Assembly: GCA_022711615.1 (NCBI GenBank)
Contig: JAKLER010000003.1
Coordinates: 1-45,256, forward strand
DNA: 45,256 nt
Direction: 5' to 3'
Origin: Acidobacteriota bacterium
GTDB lineage: Bacteria; Acidobacteriota; Thermoanaerobaculia; UBA5066
Part shown: positions 43,319 to 45,256 of the stretch, in pieces
Layout: each line of letters begins with the position of its first letter
Numbering within the stretch: the stretch's first letter is position 1
Notes under the pieces: generated by a model
The model's input: the letters and a program-made list of their open reading frames with translations, nothing else
What the model was told of the DNA's origin: nothing
The model's database searches: none
Translations under genes and position numbers: made by a program

Positions 43319-43515
43319 CGACCTCGAGGCGGTCCTCGACCTCCTCCACGCCCGGAAGCTCGCGGACGGCCTCCTCGGCCTGCTTCCGGAGCATCGGGAG
43401 GTTGACCCTGCCTCCGAGCGTGACGCGGCCGCTCGCTTCCTCGAAGGAGAGGAGGTCGAAGGGGCCGTCGTAAGGGAGCCGGAGGAGCTCGGTGCGGACC
43501 TTCGACCCGCGTCAC
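43299..43515 (-). pseudogene. BON-domain ORF with apparent frameshift after the start
   Basis: In one minus-strand frame, 43299-43500 encodes a BON-like domain: VRTELLRLPYDGPFDLLSFE, then GRVTLGGRVNLPMLRKQAEE and LPGVEEVEDRLEVDG. That frame has no ATG, GTG or TTG before the domain and is closed upstream by the DUF2127 gene's TGA. A GTG overlapping that TGA (43515-43513) has the operon's usual spacing but lies one frame off. Removing one G near 43499-43500 would join MTRVE to VRTELL. So either the gene carries a 1-nt insertion or the sequence has an indel error. BON domains usually bind membranes or lipids. Confidence 0.6.
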
Positions 43516-43973
43516 GGCCGCCGGCGTCGCCGCTCGAGCAGGAGGCCGGCGAGGTACGTGACGACGGCGAGGTTCAGGAGGAGGAGCGCTCCCCTCAGCG
43601 GGGAAGGTCGGGAGACGAACGCGGCGACCTCGAAGGGGACGTAGAGGGCGGCGGAAAGGGCGCCGAGCCACTCCGCCCACTCCCGCTCCCGGAAGAGGCC
43701 CCAGCCCTCGAGGAGGCGGAGAAGCGCGTAGGAGAAGGCGCCCGCCGCGAGCCACCGGAGCCTGGCGTCGTCGAGGTGATCGGCCGCCTCCAGAAAGCTG
43801 CGCGGGGCGTGCCCCGCCGGGTTCAGGTGGAAGTGACGCACGACGTGCTCGGCGAACGCCTGCGCGTCGCGGTGAACGAGGGCGAACGCGCCGAGGCCCG
43901 CGAGGAGGACGAGCGCTCCCTTCAGGCCCTCGAGCGTCGCGACGGCGCGCCGCCCGCGCCGGCCGGGGCTCAC
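43512..43973 (-). CDS. DUF2127-like membrane protein
   Basis: A 153-residue integral membrane protein with about four helices. The opening ATLEGLKGALVLLAGLGAFAL, then HRDAQAFAEHVVRHFHLNPA and LRLLEGWGLFREREWAEWLG, and YVPFEVAAFV fit the DUF2127 family, whose function is not known. The GTG start at 43973 overlaps the stop of the upstream pore-like protein by 4 nt (GTGA), so the two are likely translated together. The C-terminus ends in a run of Arg. Confidence 0.75.
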   Translation of the reverse strand: MSPGRRGRRAVATLEGLKGALVLLAGLGAFALVHRDAQAFAEHVVRHFHLNPAGHAPRSFLEAADHLDDARLRWLAAGAFSYALLRLLEGWGLFREREWAEWLGALSAALYVPFEVAAFVSRPSPLRGALLLLNLAVVTYLAGLLLERRRRRP

Positions 43974-44344
43974 CGCTCTCCCCGAGTCTCGTCGCCGGGG
44001 TCGTCGTCCGCCTCGAGGTGGAAGCGGTGGAGGAAGCGGTGGAAGGCGGGCGCGAAGACGACGCCCGCCGCCGCGAGGAAGACGAGGCCGCTGAAGAGGG
44101 CGTAGGCCGAGGCGAAGAGCTTCCCGCCCGTGGTCCGGATCGGGTCGACCGGACCCATACCGCCGAGGATCATCGACGCGTCGAGGAGCGCGTCGACCCA
44201 CGGGAGCCCTTCGAGGAGGTGGTAGCCGAGGACCCCGATGGCGAGGGCGGCTCCGACGAGGAGCCCCGAAGCTCCCGCATGGAGAAGCTGGCGGCGGAGG
44301 AAGCCGGAGCCGGAGAGGAGGGGCTCGGCGTGTCGCTCGAACAT
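43970..44344 (-). CDS. two-helix protein resembling a K+ channel pore without its filter
   Basis: A 124-residue membrane protein. Helix 1 is about residues 24-45, a re-entrant-like loop about 50-70, helix 2 about 75-100, and a His-rich amphipathic end FHRFLHRFHLE follows. The loop and second helix, WVDALLDASMILGGMGPVDP then TTGGKLFASAYALFSGLVFL, follow the layout of two-helix potassium channels (DAL...TT..G..FA..YAL). The TVGYG selectivity filter is replaced by GGMGPVD. It may be a channel relative with other selectivity or a non-conducting homologue. The ATG at 44344 is the first gene of this minus-strand group. Confidence 0.65.
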   Translation of the reverse strand: MFERHAEPLLSGSGFLRRQLLHAGASGLLVGAALAIGVLGYHLLEGLPWVDALLDASMILGGMGPVDPIRTTGGKLFASAYALFSGLVFLAAAGVVFAPAFHRFLHRFHLEADDDPGDETRGER

Positions 44345-44450
44345 GCGGACCCTCCATGCAATCGGGGGGCCGGGCCACGGCGGCCCGCGGCCGGCGGCGG
44401 AATCGCGAATCGCGCCGCGCCCGGCCGCGCGCTCTGCTACGGTTCGCGCC

Positions 44451-45256
44451 GTGACGGCCGCACCCGTCGGGGTCGCTCCGAGTCCCCGGACGCCCGGCTC
44501 CGCCGCGGCGGGGCGCGCGATCGACCTGCTCCTCCTCGCGGCCCTCGGCGCCTCGATCGCCGGGATCGTCGCGCTCGCCGAGGAGTGGGGGGCCCCGCTC
44601 CGCGAGGCGGCGCCGATCGACCTCGTACCCTCGGCGCTCCCCGGCTACACGCTCCTCTCGCTCTCGCGCGGCCTCGCCGCCTACGTCCTCTCGCTCCTCT
44701 TCACGCTCGTCGTCGGGACCGCGGCGGCCCGATCGCGGCGCGCCGAGCGGGTCCTCATCCCGCTCCTCGACATCGGACAGGGGATCCCGGTCCTCGGGTT
44801 CCTCCCGGGGCTGGTCCTCGGCATGGTCGCGCTCTTCCCGCGGACGAACGTCGGCCTCGAGCTCGCGTGCGTCGTCATGATCTTCACGGGGCAGGTCTGG
44901 AACATGGCCTTCTCCTTCTACGGGTCGCTGAAGGGCGTTCCGGCCGAGATGTACGAGGTGGCGCGCCTCAACGGCTTCTCCCGCTGGAAGACCTTCCGCG
45001 TCGTCGAGCTCCCTTCGGCCGTCATCGGCCTCGTCTGGAACTCGATGATGTCGATGGCGGGGGGCTGGTTCTTCCTGACGGTCAACGAGGCGTTCGTCCT
45101 CGGCGGGCGGGACTTCCGCCTCCCCGGCGTCGGCTCGTACATGGCGGTGGCGATCGAGAAGGGCGACACGAGGGCGATGGCCTGGGCCGTCGTCGCGATG
45201 ACGGCGATGATCGTCGCGGTCGACCAGCTCCTCTGGCGCCCGCTCGTCGTCTGGTC
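44451..45256 (+). CDS. ABC transporter permease, anion type, 3' partial
   Basis: At least 268 residues, continuing past the window edge. After an N-terminal helix (about 25-45) comes a binding-protein-dependent permease domain with several helices. The EAA loop reads EMYEVARLNGFSRWKTFRVVELP, which contacts the ATPase. The stretch MSMAGGWFFLTVNEAFVLGG and the large size point to the duplicated anion permease type (COG4986-like), related to nitrate/sulfonate/bicarbonate systems. If so, a second permease domain should follow outside the window. The GTG at 44451 is preceded by TACGGT with a 7-nt spacer. The gap 44345-44450 shows nothing else. Confidence 0.82.
   Translation, partial: MTAAPVGVAPSPRTPGSAAAGRAIDLLLLAALGASIAGIVALAEEWGAPLREAAPIDLVPSALPGYTLLSLSRGLAAYVLSLLFTLVVGTAAARSRRAERVLIPLLDIGQGIPVLGFLPGLVLGMVALFPRTNVGLELACVVMIFTGQVWNMAFSFYGSLKGVPAEMYEVARLNGFSRWKTFRVVELPSAVIGLVWNSMMSMAGGWFFLTVNEAFVLGGRDFRLPGVGSYMAVAIEKGDTRAMAWAVVAMTAMIVAVDQLLWRPLVVW

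Noticed and set aside
43512-43514. Readthrough or selenocysteine at the TGA between the DUF2127 and BON frames
   Set aside because: DUF2127-like proteins normally end at about this length, no supporting stem-loop was evident, and a GTG overlapping the TGA matches the operon's usual junction; a one-base indel is simpler.
1-45256. tRNA, rRNA, CRISPR arrays, integrases or transposases
   Set aside because: I found no cloverleaf, rRNA segments, regularly spaced repeats or recombinase motifs; the only clear repeats are the 52-bp and 121-bp pairs.

Overview
The window is very GC-rich bacterial DNA. Genes are tightly packed, GTG starts are frequent, and many junctions are 1-22 nt overlaps of the GTGA/ATGA/TGATG type. 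The mix of SpoIIE-type phosphatases with GAF domains, a propeller/Y_Y_Y sensor kinase, PEGA and FHA/GYF proteins, many GT-C membrane glycosyltransferases and a eukaryotic-looking phosphofructokinase suggests Acidobacteriota or a nearby deep phylum. That assignment is an inference. I saw no rRNA, tRNA, CRISPR array or transposase.

Layout. (1) 1-7.0 kb: two unlike phosphofructokinases, a 5'-truncated eukaryotic-type tandem enzyme (+) and a pyrophosphate-type enzyme (-). Between them lie a secreted zinc phospholipase C/S1-P1-like protein and an FHA-GYF membrane protein. A 52-bp repeat occurs beside the first enzyme and forms the last codons of the second. (2) 7.1-24.2 kb: a cell-surface glycan locus. 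It has a GT-C membrane protein, three radical SAM proteins, a Wzt-type ABC ATPase with its polysaccharide-binding tail, a GT4 enzyme, a GNAT protein, two further GT-C proteins, a GT2 enzyme and a 1357-residue fusion of a PIG-L deacetylase with three GT2 domains. A 121-bp direct repeat brackets the two central GT-C genes and has left a truncated GNAT start. (3) 24.3-27.3 kb: a PEGA-domain secreted protein, a strong shared terminator, then holB and tmk. (4) 27.4-35.9 kb: a signalling block with a PDZ/membrane/GAF/SpoIIE phosphatase, a TPR protein, a sigma-54-type activator with an altered GAFTGA loop, an unusually AT-rich 224-bp gap, a small membrane protein, an RsbW-like kinase, a STAS protein and a second SpoIIE phosphatase. 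(5) 36.0-42.3 kb: an exported L-isoaspartate methyltransferase, a large propeller histidine kinase, and an ABC exporter whose N-terminus lacks a usual start codon. (6) 42.3-45.3 kb: a minus-strand group (pore-like two-helix protein, DUF2127-like protein, BON ORF with an apparent frameshift, TPR protein) and the start of an anion-type ABC permease.

How the parts may work together. The 7-24 kb genes look like building, modifying and preparing for export a surface polysaccharide. The Wzm permease partner is not in the window. The 27-36 kb genes look like a partner-switching phosphorelay (kinase, STAS antagonist, two phosphatases) next to an enhancer-binding protein; the sigma factor or other target is not in the window. 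Several starts (9079, 20112, 36017) sit exactly 8 nt downstream of a TATAAT-like hexamer with no obvious Shine-Dalgarno sequence, which suggests leaderless transcripts.
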